A program made the position numbers and the translations under genes. Below the pieces are notes generated by a model. The model was not told where the DNA came from, searched no databases, and saw nothing but the letters and a program-made list of their open reading frames with translations. Positions 20,550 through 31,334 of a DNA stretch of 64,000 nucleotides are shown here, in pieces; position 1 is the first letter of the stretch, and each line of letters opens with the position of its first letter. The stretch spans positions 62,001 through 126,000 of the forward strand of contig JAQAJJ010000001.1 of the NCBI GenBank assembly GCA_028278675.1, read 5' to 3'. Source of the stretch: Candidatus Azophilus lithoversatilis. GTDB taxonomy: Bacteria > Pseudomonadota > Gammaproteobacteria > Pseudomonadales > Azotimanducaceae.

Positions 20550-21923
20550 ATGTTCGAAAATCTCTCCGATCGATTGAGTGGCGCCCTGAAGGGATTGTCC
20601 GGCAAGGCGCGGCTGACCGAGGACAACGTCGCCGGCGCCATGCGCGAGGTGCGCGCCGCCTTGCTCGAAGCGGATGTCGCTTTGTCCGTGGTTCGGTCGT
20701 TCACCGACAATGTCAGGCAGCGGGCCCTCGGCCAGTCAGTTGTTGCGGCCCTCGATCCGGGTGAAGCGCTGATCAAGATCGTTCACGAAGAACTCGTGGA
20801 GGTGATGGGCCAGGCGAACGATGCGTTGAACCTCGCGACGGTGCCGCCGGCTGTCATCCTCATGGCCGGTCTGCAAGGGGCGGGCAAGACCACGACCGCC
20901 GCTAAGCTCGCGCTGTTTGTGAAGGAGCGGCTTAAGAAGCGTGCGGCTCTGGTCAGCGCCGACGTTTATCGTCCAGCGGCCATTGACCAGCTTGAGGCCC
21001 TGGCCGGTCAAGTGGGCGCTCAGTTCATTGCCTCCAGCGCCTCGGAAACCCCCATCGCCATCGTCGAGCGGGCCTTGGCCGAGGCGCAGAGCAAAGTTTC
21101 CGACGTGCTGATCGTCGATACCGCCGGCCGTTTGGCGGTGGATGCGGCCATGATGGATGAAATCGCGGCTTTGCAGAAGCGCCTCAATCCGATCGAAACG
21201 TTGTTCGTTGTCGATGCAATGACCGGTCAGGACGCGGCGGCGACCGCCAAGGCATTCAATGACGCCCTGGACCTGACCGGCGTGATTCTCGCCAAGGCGG
21301 ATGGTGATGCCCGGGGCGGCGCGGCATTGTCGGTGCGCTTCCTCACGGGCAAGCCGATCAAGTTTCTCGGCATGGGTGAGAAGCCTGATGCTTTGGAACC
21401 CTTCCATCCGGACCGCCTCGCCTCGCGCATTCTCGGCATGGGCGACGTGCTCTCGTTGATCGAGGAAGCGGAGCGCAAGGTCGATCAGCGCAAGGCCGCG
21501 CGCTTGGCCAAGAAGGTCAACCGGCGGCAGAAGTTTGATCTGGCTGATTTTCGAGATCAGTTGGAGAGCATGGCCAGCATGGGCGGTGTTGGGAGCATGT
21601 TGGACAAGCTGCCCGGCATGAACCAGGTGCCGACGTCGGCGCGCGCCCAACTCGACGACGGGCAATTCCGGCGCATGGCGGTGATCATCGACTCCATGAC
21701 CCCCCATGAACGCCGCTTCCCCGATGTCGTCAACAGCTCCCGCAAGCAGCGCATTGCCCGGGGTAGCGGCACCACGGTCATCGACGTCAACCGCATGCTC
21801 AAGCAGCACCGGCAGATGCAGAAGATGATGAAGAAGTTCGGCCGCAAGGGCGGCATGCAGAACATGATGCGCGGCCTTCAGGGCATCAAGGGGGCTCAAC
21901 GTCCGCCGGGCTTGCGACGCTGA
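20550..21923 (+). CDS. ffh: Signal recognition particle protein
   Basis: GLQGAGKTTTAAKLA, DTAGRLAVD, TGQDAAATAKAFNDAL; Met-rich M domain. Confidence 0.98.
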   Translation: MFENLSDRLSGALKGLSGKARLTEDNVAGAMREVRAALLEADVALSVVRSFTDNVRQRALGQSVVAALDPGEALIKIVHEELVEVMGQANDALNLATVPPAVILMAGLQGAGKTTTAAKLALFVKERLKKRAALVSADVYRPAAIDQLEALAGQVGAQFIASSASETPIAIVERALAEAQSKVSDVLIVDTAGRLAVDAAMMDEIAALQKRLNPIETLFVVDAMTGQDAAATAKAFNDALDLTGVILAKADGDARGGAALSVRFLTGKPIKFLGMGEKPDALEPFHPDRLASRILGMGDVLSLIEEAERKVDQRKAARLAKKVNRRQKFDLADFRDQLESMASMGGVGSMLDKLPGMNQVPTSARAQLDDGQFRRMAVIIDSMTPHERRFPDVVNSSRKQRIARGSGTTVIDVNRMLKQHRQMQKMMKKFGRKGGMQNMMRGLQGIKGAQRPPGLRR

Positions 21924-23739
21924 TCGACGGCGCCGGCGCCTCGGACGTGCCCCAAGCTGCTGTCAAGCGCGATGTTCGGCTGACACCGAATACGGCTGAA
22001 CCGATGCGCAAGTCCTGCCAAGAAAGCGGCGGCTCAGTTGCGGCGATGGGAGCATCCGCCAACTCGGAGACATCGATCTCGCTGCTGTTGCGTAGTGTCA
22101 ATGGCCAGGAATCCCAGCCGTCTTCGTCCTTTACCCAATAGCTGCCACTGAGCGACTCCCCGTTCGGCAGCCATCGGAGCGCGGCGTAGCCCGGCTCCCC
22201 GTCTTGGGTGAGGTCAATGCGCACGAGCATCCGAGTCCGCAACTCTCTGTAGAGCCGGTCGCGCTCGCCTAGTGCCATGTGAAGGTCATCAGGCACCGGA
22301 AAAGGCTCGGGGCGCAGGATCACGTCGGCCAAGGGATCTTGGCGTTCGCAGAAGTACGCTGTCGTGGCTGCGCAGCTAAGGAGGTCAGAAAGGCGCGCAG
22401 TCAGTGCCGCATCCTGGCCCTTGGAGGCTTCATGAAGCGCCCGCATGGCGGTATGGCCTGGCCGGGCGAGATGATCCCTCACGTAACCGAAGTCGAATTC
22501 GGCCCAGGCGGCCTCGCCAGCGGTGGCGCGACCAAACTGGCTGGCGGTGGATATCTTGCGGAAGTCGAGCAACGGCGAGTTCACCAGCAGCATCAAAACA
22601 CCGATGAGGGCCGCGGCACCAAAGTTGACGTGGCGCAACACGACCATCCAGTCCCGCCAGTACCGGACCACGCCGAAGGCGTAGCCGCCCGAAAACAGCG
22701 CGAACAGCAAGGCGATGGTCAGCGCCCATGAACGCTCGACGGTCCAGCCATATTGATCGATGCGCAGGTAAAGACCGTACAGCGCCAGCGCCGAGATGAT
22801 GGGCAAGATCGCGGTCCCGGTGGCGATGGCGCTGTGAATTGTCGGCGGATAGGGCGACTTCTCTCCGGTCTGGTAGGCGGCGTTCACGAAAAACAGGGCC
22901 AAGGCGTTTAAGGCCATCAGCAACGCCGTGCCATTGCCGGTGCCCCACAGAGGTGCGAGGCCCGTGAACGGCAGCGCAGCCAGGAAGGCCGCGACGACCG
23001 CCAGCACCAAGGGCAGCAACAGCCGCATCAAGCCCTCAAGCAGAGCCGTGATGCCGTCTATGGTGCCGGTCAGGTTGCGAAACACCAGCACGCCGAAGCC
23101 GAAGGCAACCGCGAGCACGGGAAACAGAAACCAATCCTTGGAGAACAGGTCGGTGAAGAACTCGATGCCGATGACGTCGAACAGGGCCGCCCAAAGCCAC
23201 AGCAGCAGGCAGATGGCCAGCGTTTGCGCCGCCGCCAGTCCAGCCACCAGAAAGTTGCGCCATGAGCGGCGAAACAGCGTGCCGTAGTCGAGGGGCGCGC
23301 CCGAGGCGAGAGGCCCCACGAACATCAGCGCCTTGAACCCGGCCACCAACCAAGTGGCAATGGCGACCGCCACGAGGGATTCCACTGGAAAGGCATCGAT
23401 CGGCGACGCCTGCCACCCGACGTAGAGGCCGCAAAGCACCAAGAGGCCGCTCGCCACGCTCGCCAACGCGAAGGCCCGGCGGATGTTGCCAGCCTCCAAT
23501 ATGAACAGCAGCAGGGTCGGCCAACTGAGCGCGAAGGTGAACAGGGCGTAGTTCAAGGTCGGTGTCTGGCTTGGCCAGACGCCCGCTTCCAACGCCCGCC
23601 AAAGACCGAGCAGCATCAGCCCCTGCGCCAAGGAAAGCGCCAGCATGAGTGCGCGCGGAAGTCTGATCACGGCCCCGGTCATGGGCGAACCTCCAACTAA
23701 TCGGTGCGCCATCAAATGCCAATGCTTGACCGATTGCAA
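21886..23739 (-). CDS. DUF4153-like polytopic membrane protein
   Basis: About 12 hydrophobic segments with a C-terminal soluble region; start could be the internal MTGAVIRLPRALML. Confidence 0.6.
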   Translation of the reverse strand: MQSVKHWHLMAHRLVGGSPMTGAVIRLPRALMLALSLAQGLMLLGLWRALEAGVWPSQTPTLNYALFTFALSWPTLLLFILEAGNIRRAFALASVASGLLVLCGLYVGWQASPIDAFPVESLVAVAIATWLVAGFKALMFVGPLASGAPLDYGTLFRRSWRNFLVAGLAAAQTLAICLLLWLWAALFDVIGIEFFTDLFSKDWFLFPVLAVAFGFGVLVFRNLTGTIDGITALLEGLMRLLLPLVLAVVAAFLAALPFTGLAPLWGTGNGTALLMALNALALFFVNAAYQTGEKSPYPPTIHSAIATGTAILPIISALALYGLYLRIDQYGWTVERSWALTIALLFALFSGGYAFGVVRYWRDWMVVLRHVNFGAAALIGVLMLLVNSPLLDFRKISTASQFGRATAGEAAWAEFDFGYVRDHLARPGHTAMRALHEASKGQDAALTARLSDLLSCAATTAYFCERQDPLADVILRPEPFPVPDDLHMALGERDRLYRELRTRMLVRIDLTQDGEPGYAALRWLPNGESLSGSYWVKDEDGWDSWPLTLRNSSEIDVSELADAPIAATEPPLSWQDLRIGSAVFGVSRTSRLTAAWGTSEAPAPSISVASPADVEPP

Positions 23740-23840
23740 GGCGAAAGCGCCGGCGGCCCCGAGTGGCGACGATTGAGCAGTTTCAATGTCGCATCCGCTC
23801 CATTAGAATGCGCCCCCTTTCCATCTAGGGGCTGCAAGGC

Positions 23841-24224
23841 ATGGTGACGATTCGCTTAGCGCGGCATGGCGCCAAGAAGAATCCCTTCTACCACATCACG
23901 GTGGCGGACCGTCGCGCCAACCGCGATGGGCGCTTCATTGAGCGGGTGGGTTTCTTCAATCCCTTGGCTCGGGGCCGAGACGAGACGTTGCGGGTTAATC
24001 TTGAACGGGTCGATCATTGGCTTGCGGAAGGGGCCCAACCGTCGGACCGGGTGCGGCAGCTCATCAAGCAGGCGCGCAAGGAAGCGGCGGCACTGGCCGA
24101 GGCACCCCCGGTCGCTGCCCAAGAGGCTCCGGTGGATGAAGCCGCCAGGGATGAAGCGGCGGTCGAGGAGAGCGTGGCTGAGGAAGCGGCTGCGAGTCAA
24201 TCCACCGAGGCCAGCGAAGCCTGA
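23841..24224 (+). CDS. rpsP: 30S ribosomal protein S16
   Basis: [41 protein letters not shown]. Confidence 0.98.
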   Translation: MVTIRLARHGAKKNPFYHITVADRRANRDGRFIERVGFFNPLARGRDETLRVNLERVDHWLAEGAQPSDRVRQLIKQARKEAAALAEAPPVAAQEAPVDEAARDEAAVEESVAEEAAASQSTEASEA

Positions 24225-24244
24225 CCGACCGGCAGAGCGACAGT

Positions 24245-24763
24245 ATGGTGACCGTCGGTCAAGTCGGCGGTGCTTATGGCGTTCGCGGTTGGGTGCGCAT
24301 CGCCTCCTTCACTGATCCACCGTCCAATTTGCTTGACTATCAGCCTTGGCACTTGCGCTTGGAGCGGGCGGATAGTGGGCAATCCGGATGGCAGCTCTGC
24401 CCGGCGGAGGCTGTCCGGCCGCACCGCGGTGGCTTTGTCGCCCGATTTCCGCAGGTCGTTGACCGCGATGCGGCACTGCGCATCTCAGGAGCGGAAATCG
24501 CCGTACCCCAAACCTGCCTACCTGCTCCGGGGGAAGGCGAATTCTATTGGCGCGAACTCATCGGGCTTCGGGTGGTGGACCAAAACGGGATGGATTTGGG
24601 CGTGGTGGAGCGGCTGCTGCCGACCGGCGTTCACGATGTCCTGGCCATTCAGGGTGGCGGGGATGGCGGTGCGGAGGTGTTGATTCCCTTTGTGGGCGCC
24701 CATGTGAGTGAGGTTCGCATCCAGGATGGCGTCATCCATGTCGATTGGGAGGCGCCGGAGTGA
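24245..24763 (+). CDS. rimM: Ribosome maturation factor RimM
   Basis: VTVGQVGGAYGVRGWVRIASFTDP; FYWRELIGLRV. Confidence 0.96.
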   Translation: MVTVGQVGGAYGVRGWVRIASFTDPPSNLLDYQPWHLRLERADSGQSGWQLCPAEAVRPHRGGFVARFPQVVDRDAALRISGAEIAVPQTCLPAPGEGEFYWRELIGLRVVDQNGMDLGVVERLLPTGVHDVLAIQGGGDGGAEVLIPFVGAHVSEVRIQDGVIHVDWEAPE

Positions 24764-25548
24764 ATTTGTGGGTTGGCTTGGTCTCCCTATTCCCGGAGAT
24801 GGCTACGGCGATTGCCTCGGCAGGCATCCTCGGCCGGGCCATTCAACGCGACGAGATGGGTTTTGAGGTGTTCAATCCCCGCAATCACGCCGTGGACCGA
24901 CGGCGCACGGTCGATGATCGCCCCTACGGCGGCGGTCCCGGCATGGTCATGATGGCGGAGCCACTGCTCGGCGCGATTGGCGAGGCCCGTCAGCGGGCCC
25001 CATCGCCGCCTCGGGTGATCTATCTGTCACCCCAGGGTGCCAAGCTCGACCAGTCACATGTGGAGCGCCTTTCACAGTTGCCCAGCTTGGTGCTCATTGC
25101 CGGTCGTTATGAAGGCATCGACGAGCGGGTCATCGAGTCGGCGGTGGACGAGGAGTTGTCCATCGGCGACTACATTTTGAGCGGCGGCGAACTGCCCGCC
25201 ATGGTGCTGGTCGACGCCCTATGCCGGCTGCTGCCCGGCGCGCTGAACAATGAGGAATCGATCCAAACCGAATCTCTGCTTGATGGTTTGCTCGAATACC
25301 CGCAATATACGCGCCCGGAGCAGGTTGGGCCGCTCAAGGTGCCGGCGGTGCTGCTCGGCGGTGACCATGGCGCCATTCGTGGCTGGCGGCGAGCAGAGGC
25401 CCTGCTGCGCACTTGGCTGCGACGCCCCGACTTGCTGGCCTCAAGAGCGCTTTCGGATGCCGACTCTGCCTTGCTTCAAGCAGGCCTGCGGCGGCAGTCG
25501 CATGCGGGATCACGATGGCCGGACGGCGGTGGCAATGAAGGAGAATGA
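24760..25548 (+). CDS. trmD: tRNA (guanine-N1)-methyltransferase
   Basis: [41 protein letters not shown] start overlapping the rimM stop. Confidence 0.97.
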   Translation: MNLWVGLVSLFPEMATAIASAGILGRAIQRDEMGFEVFNPRNHAVDRRRTVDDRPYGGGPGMVMMAEPLLGAIGEARQRAPSPPRVIYLSPQGAKLDQSHVERLSQLPSLVLIAGRYEGIDERVIESAVDEELSIGDYILSGGELPAMVLVDALCRLLPGALNNEESIQTESLLDGLLEYPQYTRPEQVGPLKVPAVLLGGDHGAIRGWRRAEALLRTWLRRPDLLASRALSDADSALLQAGLRRQSHAGSRWPDGGGNEGE

Positions 25549-25550
25549 CA

Positions 25551-25901
25551 ATGCGCAGGAACAAAGTGCTTGAAGGCTTGGAAAACGAACAACTGAAGAC
25601 TGACCTGCCCGAGTTCGCCCCGGGCGATACCGTGACGGTGCAGGTCAAGGTGCGCGAGGGCAGCCGGGAACGGCTGCAGGCCTTCGAGGGCGTGGTGATC
25701 GGCAAGCGCAACCGCGGCCTGAATTCCGCCTTCACCGTGCGCAAGATGTCCCACGGGGTGGGCGTGGAGCGCACTTTCCAAACCCATAGCCCGCTGATCG
25801 CTTCGATCACCGTGAAGCGGCGCGGCGATGTGCGCAAGGCCAAGCTCTACTACCTGCGGCAGCGCTCTGGCCGGGCGGCCCGCATCAAGGAAAAGGTATA
25901 G
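25551..25901 (+). CDS. rplS: 50S ribosomal protein L19
   Basis: [44 protein letters not shown]. Confidence 0.98.
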   Translation: MRRNKVLEGLENEQLKTDLPEFAPGDTVTVQVKVREGSRERLQAFEGVVIGKRNRGLNSAFTVRKMSHGVGVERTFQTHSPLIASITVKRRGDVRKAKLYYLRQRSGRAARIKEKV

Positions 25902-25949
25902 GTTCCGCAGAGTTTCGCTCAATGCCAAGGTAACGTCGGGGGGTACGCC

Positions 25950-26822
25950 TTGAGCCCCGTCATAGAGCAGTATCTTGAGGAAATCTGGCTGGCGAAGGGA
26001 TTGAGTGAAAACACCCTAGCCGCCTATCGGCGAGATCTTGATGCCTTGGAGTCGAGCTTGGGCAAAGCAGTGCTCGACGCTACCGCTGCTGACCTATTGG
26101 CGGTCATGGCCAGCCGCTACGACCAAGGCTACCGGGCCTCAAGTTCAGCCCGCTGGCTGTCCTGCATCAAGGGTTTTTACCGCCATAACCTTGAAATAGG
26201 CCGCATCCCGACTGACCCCGCCGCTCATTTGGAGCATCCCAAGCTGGGACGGCCGTTGCCGTCATCGCTCGACGAGGCGCAAGTCGAGGAACTGCTGCGG
26301 GCCCCGGACGCCTGCACCGCAGTCGGCTTGCGCGACCGCGCCATGCTGGAACTGCTTTACGCCACGGGGCTGCGCGTCTCCGAACTCGTAAGCCTGCAGG
26401 TCGAGTCGCTCAACTTGCGCCAAGGGGTGATCCGGGTGACAGGCAAGGGCGGCAAGGAGCGCTTGGTGCCGGTTGGCCAGGAGGCGCTGGCCTGGGTGGC
26501 GCGGTTCGTTCTGGAGGGACGCACGAACTTGGGCGGGGAGGGCACCAAGGCGCTGTTTCCAAGCAACCGCGGCCGCGTCATGACCCGGCAGACCTTCTGG
26601 CACGCCGTAAAGCGTTATGCGGCGGCCGCTGGCATCGAGCAAAACCTGTCGCCGCACGGTTTGCGCCACGCTTTTGCCACCCATCTGCTGAATCACGGCG
26701 CGGATTTGCGGGCGGTGCAGATGATGCTGGGCCACGCTGACCTTTCCACGACCCAGATCTACACCCACGTCGCCCAGGCGCGGCTCAAGTCCCTGCACCA
26801 AGCCCACCACCCCCGGGGTTAG
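25950..26822 (+). CDS. xerD: Tyrosine recombinase XerD
   Basis: LLYATGLRVSELVSL; HGLRHAFATHLLNHGADLRAVQMMLGHADLSTTQIYTHV. Confidence 0.95.
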   Translation: MSPVIEQYLEEIWLAKGLSENTLAAYRRDLDALESSLGKAVLDATAADLLAVMASRYDQGYRASSSARWLSCIKGFYRHNLEIGRIPTDPAAHLEHPKLGRPLPSSLDEAQVEELLRAPDACTAVGLRDRAMLELLYATGLRVSELVSLQVESLNLRQGVIRVTGKGGKERLVPVGQEALAWVARFVLEGRTNLGGEGTKALFPSNRGRVMTRQTFWHAVKRYAAAAGIEQNLSPHGLRHAFATHLLNHGADLRAVQMMLGHADLSTTQIYTHVAQARLKSLHQAHHPRG

Positions 26823-26889
26823 CCGGTCTGGCGATCAGTGATGTTCGGGGTCAGAAAGAGGCGGGACTGTCCGACACGCCTTGGGCGCC

Positions 26890-26906
26890 GAGTTGCGCAG
26901 CAACTC
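26890..26906 (+). repeat. Short perfect hairpin GAGTTGC-GCA-GCAACTC
   Basis: 7-bp stem with a 3-nt loop in the xerD-fmdB intergenic region. Confidence 0.8.
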
Positions 26907-27003
26907 GAACGCTTCGCCGAAGCGCCGTAATGACAGGTTGAGTAGCTGGGGCGGCGCTCGCAGAACAAAGCTCCGCCCCCAAACGCGGAAAATGCCCGTC
27001 CCT

Positions 27004-27109
27004 GGCCGCGGAGTTTCGCGCCGGCGAGCGGTCAACCGAACCCTCGGCCCGCTGTTCCCGGCCGCGGGGCTTCGCGCTGGCGAAACTCCAACCGAACCCC
27101 CGGCCCGCT
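27004..27109 (+). repeat. Imperfect 50-bp direct repeat
   Basis: 27004-27053 and 27060-27109; equal length, both end in CGGCCCGCT. Confidence 0.85.
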
Positions 27110-27124
27110 AGGGCCGAGGGTTCG
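27093..27124 (+). repeat. Long hairpin CGAACCCCCGGCCC-gcta-GGGCCGAGGGTTCG
   Basis: 14-bp stem with one mismatch; the right arm is a perfect 14-nt inverted repeat of 27037-27050. Confidence 0.85.
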
Positions 27125-27227
27125 CCTGCGCCGCAGGCCGTTTTCCACTATCATGCGCGCCCCAAGCGCCTCGGCGCCATCCCAAGTGTTGGGGCGCTTT
27201 CCCTGCAAACGGTTTTGAGGAACATCG

Positions 27228-27623
27228 ATGCCCATCTACGAGTATCGCTGCGGAAACTGCGGCCATGAGATGGAGGCCATTCAGAAGATCAGCGAGGCGC
27301 CCCTAGTAGACTGCCCGCGGTGCGAGGCCGCTCGATTGAGAAAGAAGATCTCCCCGGTGGCTTTTCGCCTGAAGGGCAGTGGGTGGTATGAAACGGACTT
27401 CAAGTCCGGACAGCAAAGAAACCTGGTCGGCGCCGACGACGGGTCTGGCAAGGACCAGCCCAGCGCCGATAGCGGCGAGGCTGCTGCTTCCTCCTCCAGC
27501 GATGGCGGGAGCGACGCCGGCAAGGACGCCAAGAAGAACGCCAAAACGACTGAGACGGCGGCCAGCAACGGCAGCGGCAGTGGCAGCGCGGCCAAGGCGG
27601 CTTCGGCCGCGGCCTCGGAATAG
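27228..27623 (+). CDS. FmdB-family zinc ribbon protein
   Basis: MPIYEYRCGNCGHEMEAIQ...DCPRCEA; low-complexity C-terminus. Confidence 0.92.
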   Translation: MPIYEYRCGNCGHEMEAIQKISEAPLVDCPRCEAARLRKKISPVAFRLKGSGWYETDFKSGQQRNLVGADDGSGKDQPSADSGEAAASSSSDGGSDAGKDAKKNAKTTETAASNGSGSGSAAKAASAAASE

Positions 27624-27632
27624 GCGGGTCCC

Positions 27633-29408
27633 ATGCGCAGCTACCCCTGTGGAGTGCTCAATAGCGCCCACATCGGCGAGACCGTGGTCCTGGCCGGCTG
27701 GGTGCATCGGCGGCGCGACCACGGTGGCGTCATCTTTCTGGACGTGCGCGACCGCACTGGCATCGTACAAGTGGTTTACGACCCGGATGCCGAAGAGAGC
27801 TTTCAGGCGGCCGACCGGGTGCGCAGCGAATACGTGCTGCAAATGACCGGCCGGGTTCGCCGCCGCCAAGCCGGCGCCGAAAATCCCAACATGGCCACCG
27901 GTGAGATCGAAGTGCTCGGCGCGGGACTTGAAGTGCTCAACCCGTCGGCGACGCCGCCGTTTGGTCTTGATGAGCACTCCGACGCCGGTGAGGATGTGCG
28001 GCTGCGCTACCGCTATCTCGATCTGCGCCGCCCGGAGATGCAGGAGCGCTTAAGGATTCGGGCCCGGGCCGCGAGCGCGGTGCGCGGCTACTTGGAGGAG
28101 CAGGGGTATTGGGAGATCGAGACGCCGACCTTAAGCCGCCCCACGCCGGAGGGCGCACGCGACTACCTAGTGCCCAGCCGCACCCATCCCGGCCACTTCT
28201 TCGCCCTCCCCCAGTCGCCGCAAATCTACAAGCAGTTGCTGATGATGTCCGGGATGGACCGCTACTACCAGATCGCCCGTTGCTACCGGGACGAAGATCT
28301 GCGCCATGATCGGCAGCCGGAGTTCACGCAGATCGACATCGAGGCCTCCTTCGTCAGCGAGCAGGACGTCATGGACCTTGCTGAGGGCATGATTAAACGG
28401 TTGTTTCGGGCAGTGAAAGGCGTTGAGCTCGGCGATTTTCCGGTGTTGACCTTCGATGAGGCCATGGGCCGCTACGGCAGCGACAAGCCGGACCTGCGCA
28501 ACCCACTCGAACTCACCGACATCGGCGATCTCATGGCCGCAGTCGAGTTCAAGGTCTTTAGGGGACCGGCCCAAGATCCCCAAGGCCGGGTGGTGGCCCT
28601 GAAAGCCCCCGGCGACAGCCTCTCGCGCAAGGCCATCGACGACCTTACCAGCTTTGTAGGCCGCTATGGGGCCAAGGGACTGGCCTACATCAAGGTCAAT
28701 GAACTCGACGCCGGGACGGCGGGCCTGCAGTCGCCAATCCTCAAGTTCCTGCCGGACGGCATCGTGCGCCAAGTATTGGAGCGGTGCGCTGCCGTCAATG
28801 GTGACATCGTCTTTTTCGGTGCGGGGCCGGCCAGCGTGGTCAACGACTCCATGGGTGCCCTGCGGGTTGAGTTGGGCCGTCTGCTCGGCCTGACCGGCGA
28901 AGGGTTCGCGCCCCTGTGGGTGGTTGGCTGGCCGTTGTTCGAGGCCACCGCGGACGGCGGAATTGACGCCGTGCACCATCAGTTCACCCGGCCCACGTGC
29001 AACATCGAGGAACTGCTGGCCGCGCCCCTGAGGGCCCGCGCCGCTGCGTACGACTTGGTGCTCAACGGCTATGAAGTGGGTGGCGGCTCCCTGCGGATTC
29101 ATACTGAGGCGATGCAGAAGGCGGTGTTCGAGGCGATGGGCATCGCCCGGGAAGGTGCCGTCAAGTTCGGCTTCCTGCTCGATGCGCTGCGTTACGGCTG
29201 CCCGCCGCACGGTGGCATCGCCCTGGGCTTCGACCGCTTGGTCATGCTGTTGGCCGATGCGGCAGCCATCCGCGACGTGATCGCCTTTCCCAAAACCCAG
29301 TCAGCAGCCTGCCTGATGATGGCCGCGCCCGGCGAAGCCGACGAGCGCCAACTGCGCGAACTGCACATTCGCCTGCATGGAAAGGCGGGAGACAAGGCAA
29401 CGGGTTAG
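27633..29408 (+). CDS. aspS: Aspartyl-tRNA synthetase
   Basis: [77 protein letters not shown]. Confidence 0.98.
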   Translation: MRSYPCGVLNSAHIGETVVLAGWVHRRRDHGGVIFLDVRDRTGIVQVVYDPDAEESFQAADRVRSEYVLQMTGRVRRRQAGAENPNMATGEIEVLGAGLEVLNPSATPPFGLDEHSDAGEDVRLRYRYLDLRRPEMQERLRIRARAASAVRGYLEEQGYWEIETPTLSRPTPEGARDYLVPSRTHPGHFFALPQSPQIYKQLLMMSGMDRYYQIARCYRDEDLRHDRQPEFTQIDIEASFVSEQDVMDLAEGMIKRLFRAVKGVELGDFPVLTFDEAMGRYGSDKPDLRNPLELTDIGDLMAAVEFKVFRGPAQDPQGRVVALKAPGDSLSRKAIDDLTSFVGRYGAKGLAYIKVNELDAGTAGLQSPILKFLPDGIVRQVLERCAAVNGDIVFFGAGPASVVNDSMGALRVELGRLLGLTGEGFAPLWVVGWPLFEATADGGIDAVHHQFTRPTCNIEELLAAPLRARAAAYDLVLNGYEVGGGSLRIHTEAMQKAVFEAMGIAREGAVKFGFLLDALRYGCPPHGGIALGFDRLVMLLADAAAIRDVIAFPKTQSAACLMMAAPGEADERQLRELHIRLHGKAGDKATG

Positions 29409-29411
29409 CAA

Positions 29412-30146
29412 ATGGCGGGGCACAGCAAGTGGGCCAACATCAAGCACCGCAAGGCCGCTCAGGACGCCAAGCGGGGCAAGCTGTGGACCAAGATTCTGCG
29501 CGAGGCGACTGTCGCCGCCCGTTTGGGGGGCGGCGTTCTGGAGGACAATCCGCGCCTTCGCACCGCTGTGGACAAAGCGCTCGGTGCCAACGTGCCCAAG
29601 GATACGATCCAAAAGGCCATCAACCGGGGCACGGGCGGCGGCGAGGGCGCGGACCTCGACGAACTGACCTACGAAGGCTACGCCGCTGGCGGCGTGGCAC
29701 TGTTGATCGAGGCCCTGACCGACAACCGCAATCGCACGGTGGCGGAAGTGCGCTACGCTTTCGGCAAGCATGGCGGCAGCCTCGGCGCCGATGGCTCGGT
29801 GGCTTACCTGTTCAAGCGCCAAGGCGTGATCACCTTCGCGCCCGGCGCCGATGAGGAGCAGGTCTTGGATGTGGCGCTCGAGGCGGGGGCCGAGGATTTG
29901 GAGACCGATGAGGATGGCGCCTTGGCGGTGATCACCCCTTGGGAGGCCTTGGGCACGGTCGCCGACGCCCTTGAGGCCGCCTCCTTGGCGCCGGACCACA
30001 AGGAGGTGGCGATGGTGCCTTCAACCCTGCAGGATTGTGACGAAGCCCAGGCGGAGACCCTGCTGCAGTTGATCGACGCGCTTGAGGAATTGGACGACGT
30101 GCAGAGCGTTTACAGCAACGCCCGTCTGCCGGACGGCGCTCTATAA
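29412..30146 (+). CDS. yebC: YebC/PmpR-family transcriptional regulator
   Basis: [28 protein letters not shown]. Confidence 0.97.
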   Translation: MAGHSKWANIKHRKAAQDAKRGKLWTKILREATVAARLGGGVLEDNPRLRTAVDKALGANVPKDTIQKAINRGTGGGEGADLDELTYEGYAAGGVALLIEALTDNRNRTVAEVRYAFGKHGGSLGADGSVAYLFKRQGVITFAPGADEEQVLDVALEAGAEDLETDEDGALAVITPWEALGTVADALEAASLAPDHKEVAMVPSTLQDCDEAQAETLLQLIDALEELDDVQSVYSNARLPDGAL

Positions 30147-30216
30147 TCATCGTTCCTGAATCATCGGCTTGGTCCGGTGGTCAACATGAAGATACGAACA
30201 ACATGGGCGCATTAGC

Positions 30217-30738
30217 TTGGGTGCGATAAGGGTGCTCGGCATTGATCCCGGCAGCCGCTCAACCGGCTACGGCTTGGTTGAGGCGGCTCAGGGCCGGATC
30301 GGCTACATCGCCTCCGGCTGCATTCGCCCCGCCGCCGGGGCCATGGCGCAGCGCCTTGGCGAGATTCACGCCGGCGTCAGTGAGTTGATCGCTGCCCACG
30401 GTGCCGACCGATTGGCGATCGAGGAAGTTTTCATGTCTCGCAATCCGCAGGCGGCGTTGAAGCTCGGCCAAGCCCGAGGGGTGGCCATGGCCGCTGCCGT
30501 GGCCGCTGGCCTGGAGGTTTTCGAATACGCCCCGCGCACGATCAAGAAGGCGGTGGTGGGCACCGGCGGGGCGACCAAGGCGCAGGTGCAGCACATGGTG
30601 CGCATCCTGCTCAATTTGCGCGGCGGGCGGTTGGCTGCGGATGCGGCGGATGCCCTTGCGATTGCCATTTGTCACGTCAATACTTCGGGATGCAAGCCAA
30701 CGGCACACTCTGTCAGTCGAACGGACACAGCCAAGTGA
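30217..30738 (+). CDS. ruvC: Crossover junction endodeoxyribonuclease RuvC
   Basis: RVLGIDPGSRSTGYGLVE; AIEEVFMSRNPQAALKLGQARGVAM. Confidence 0.97.
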   Translation: MGAIRVLGIDPGSRSTGYGLVEAAQGRIGYIASGCIRPAAGAMAQRLGEIHAGVSELIAAHGADRLAIEEVFMSRNPQAALKLGQARGVAMAAAVAAGLEVFEYAPRTIKKAVVGTGGATKAQVQHMVRILLNLRGGRLAADAADALAIAICHVNTSGCKPTAHSVSRTDTAK

Positions 30739-31334
30739 TCGGACGCATTGAGGGCCGCTTTGTTGAAGCCGTCGCACAGTTGACGCTGATCGACATTGGC
30801 GGCGTGGCATACGAAGTCGAGCTGTCCGCCGGGGCCCGATCGGCCTTGCCGCCGCCCGGCGGCGATGTCTCGCTCTACACGCACTTCCTCGTGCGCGAGG
30901 ATGCGCAGCAACTCTACGGTTTCGCCTCCCGTTCGGAACGGGAGCTGTTTCGGGCGGTGCTGCGCATCTCTGGGGTCGGGCCGAAACTGGCCCTTTCCCT
31001 GATATCCGCCTTCGATGTGGATGAACTGGCCCATGCGGCTGCCGACGGTGATCCGGGTCGCTTGACCCGAGTGCCTGGCATCGGTCGCAAGACGGCTCAG
31101 CGGGTGCTGCTTGAATTGAAGGACCGGCTTGCCGACTTTGCCATCACGCCCGCTGCCTCGCGATCGGGCGCCGATGCCTCCGCCGTCGCCGAAGCGGAGC
31201 GTGCGCTCATCGCCTTGGGCTATCGTCCTCAGGATGCCGCGCAAATGATTCGCGGGGTTGGTGATGAGGATATGGCCGCGGAAGCGATCGTTCGGGAAGC
31301 GCTGCGGGCCATTGCCGGCCGGTCGGCCTCATGA
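30735..31334 (+). CDS. ruvA: Holliday junction helicase subunit RuvA
   Basis: [45 protein letters not shown] overlaps the ruvC stop. Confidence 0.96.
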   Translation: MIGRIEGRFVEAVAQLTLIDIGGVAYEVELSAGARSALPPPGGDVSLYTHFLVREDAQQLYGFASRSERELFRAVLRISGVGPKLALSLISAFDVDELAHAAADGDPGRLTRVPGIGRKTAQRVLLELKDRLADFAITPAASRSGADASAVAEAERALIALGYRPQDAAQMIRGVGDEDMAAEAIVREALRAIAGRSAS

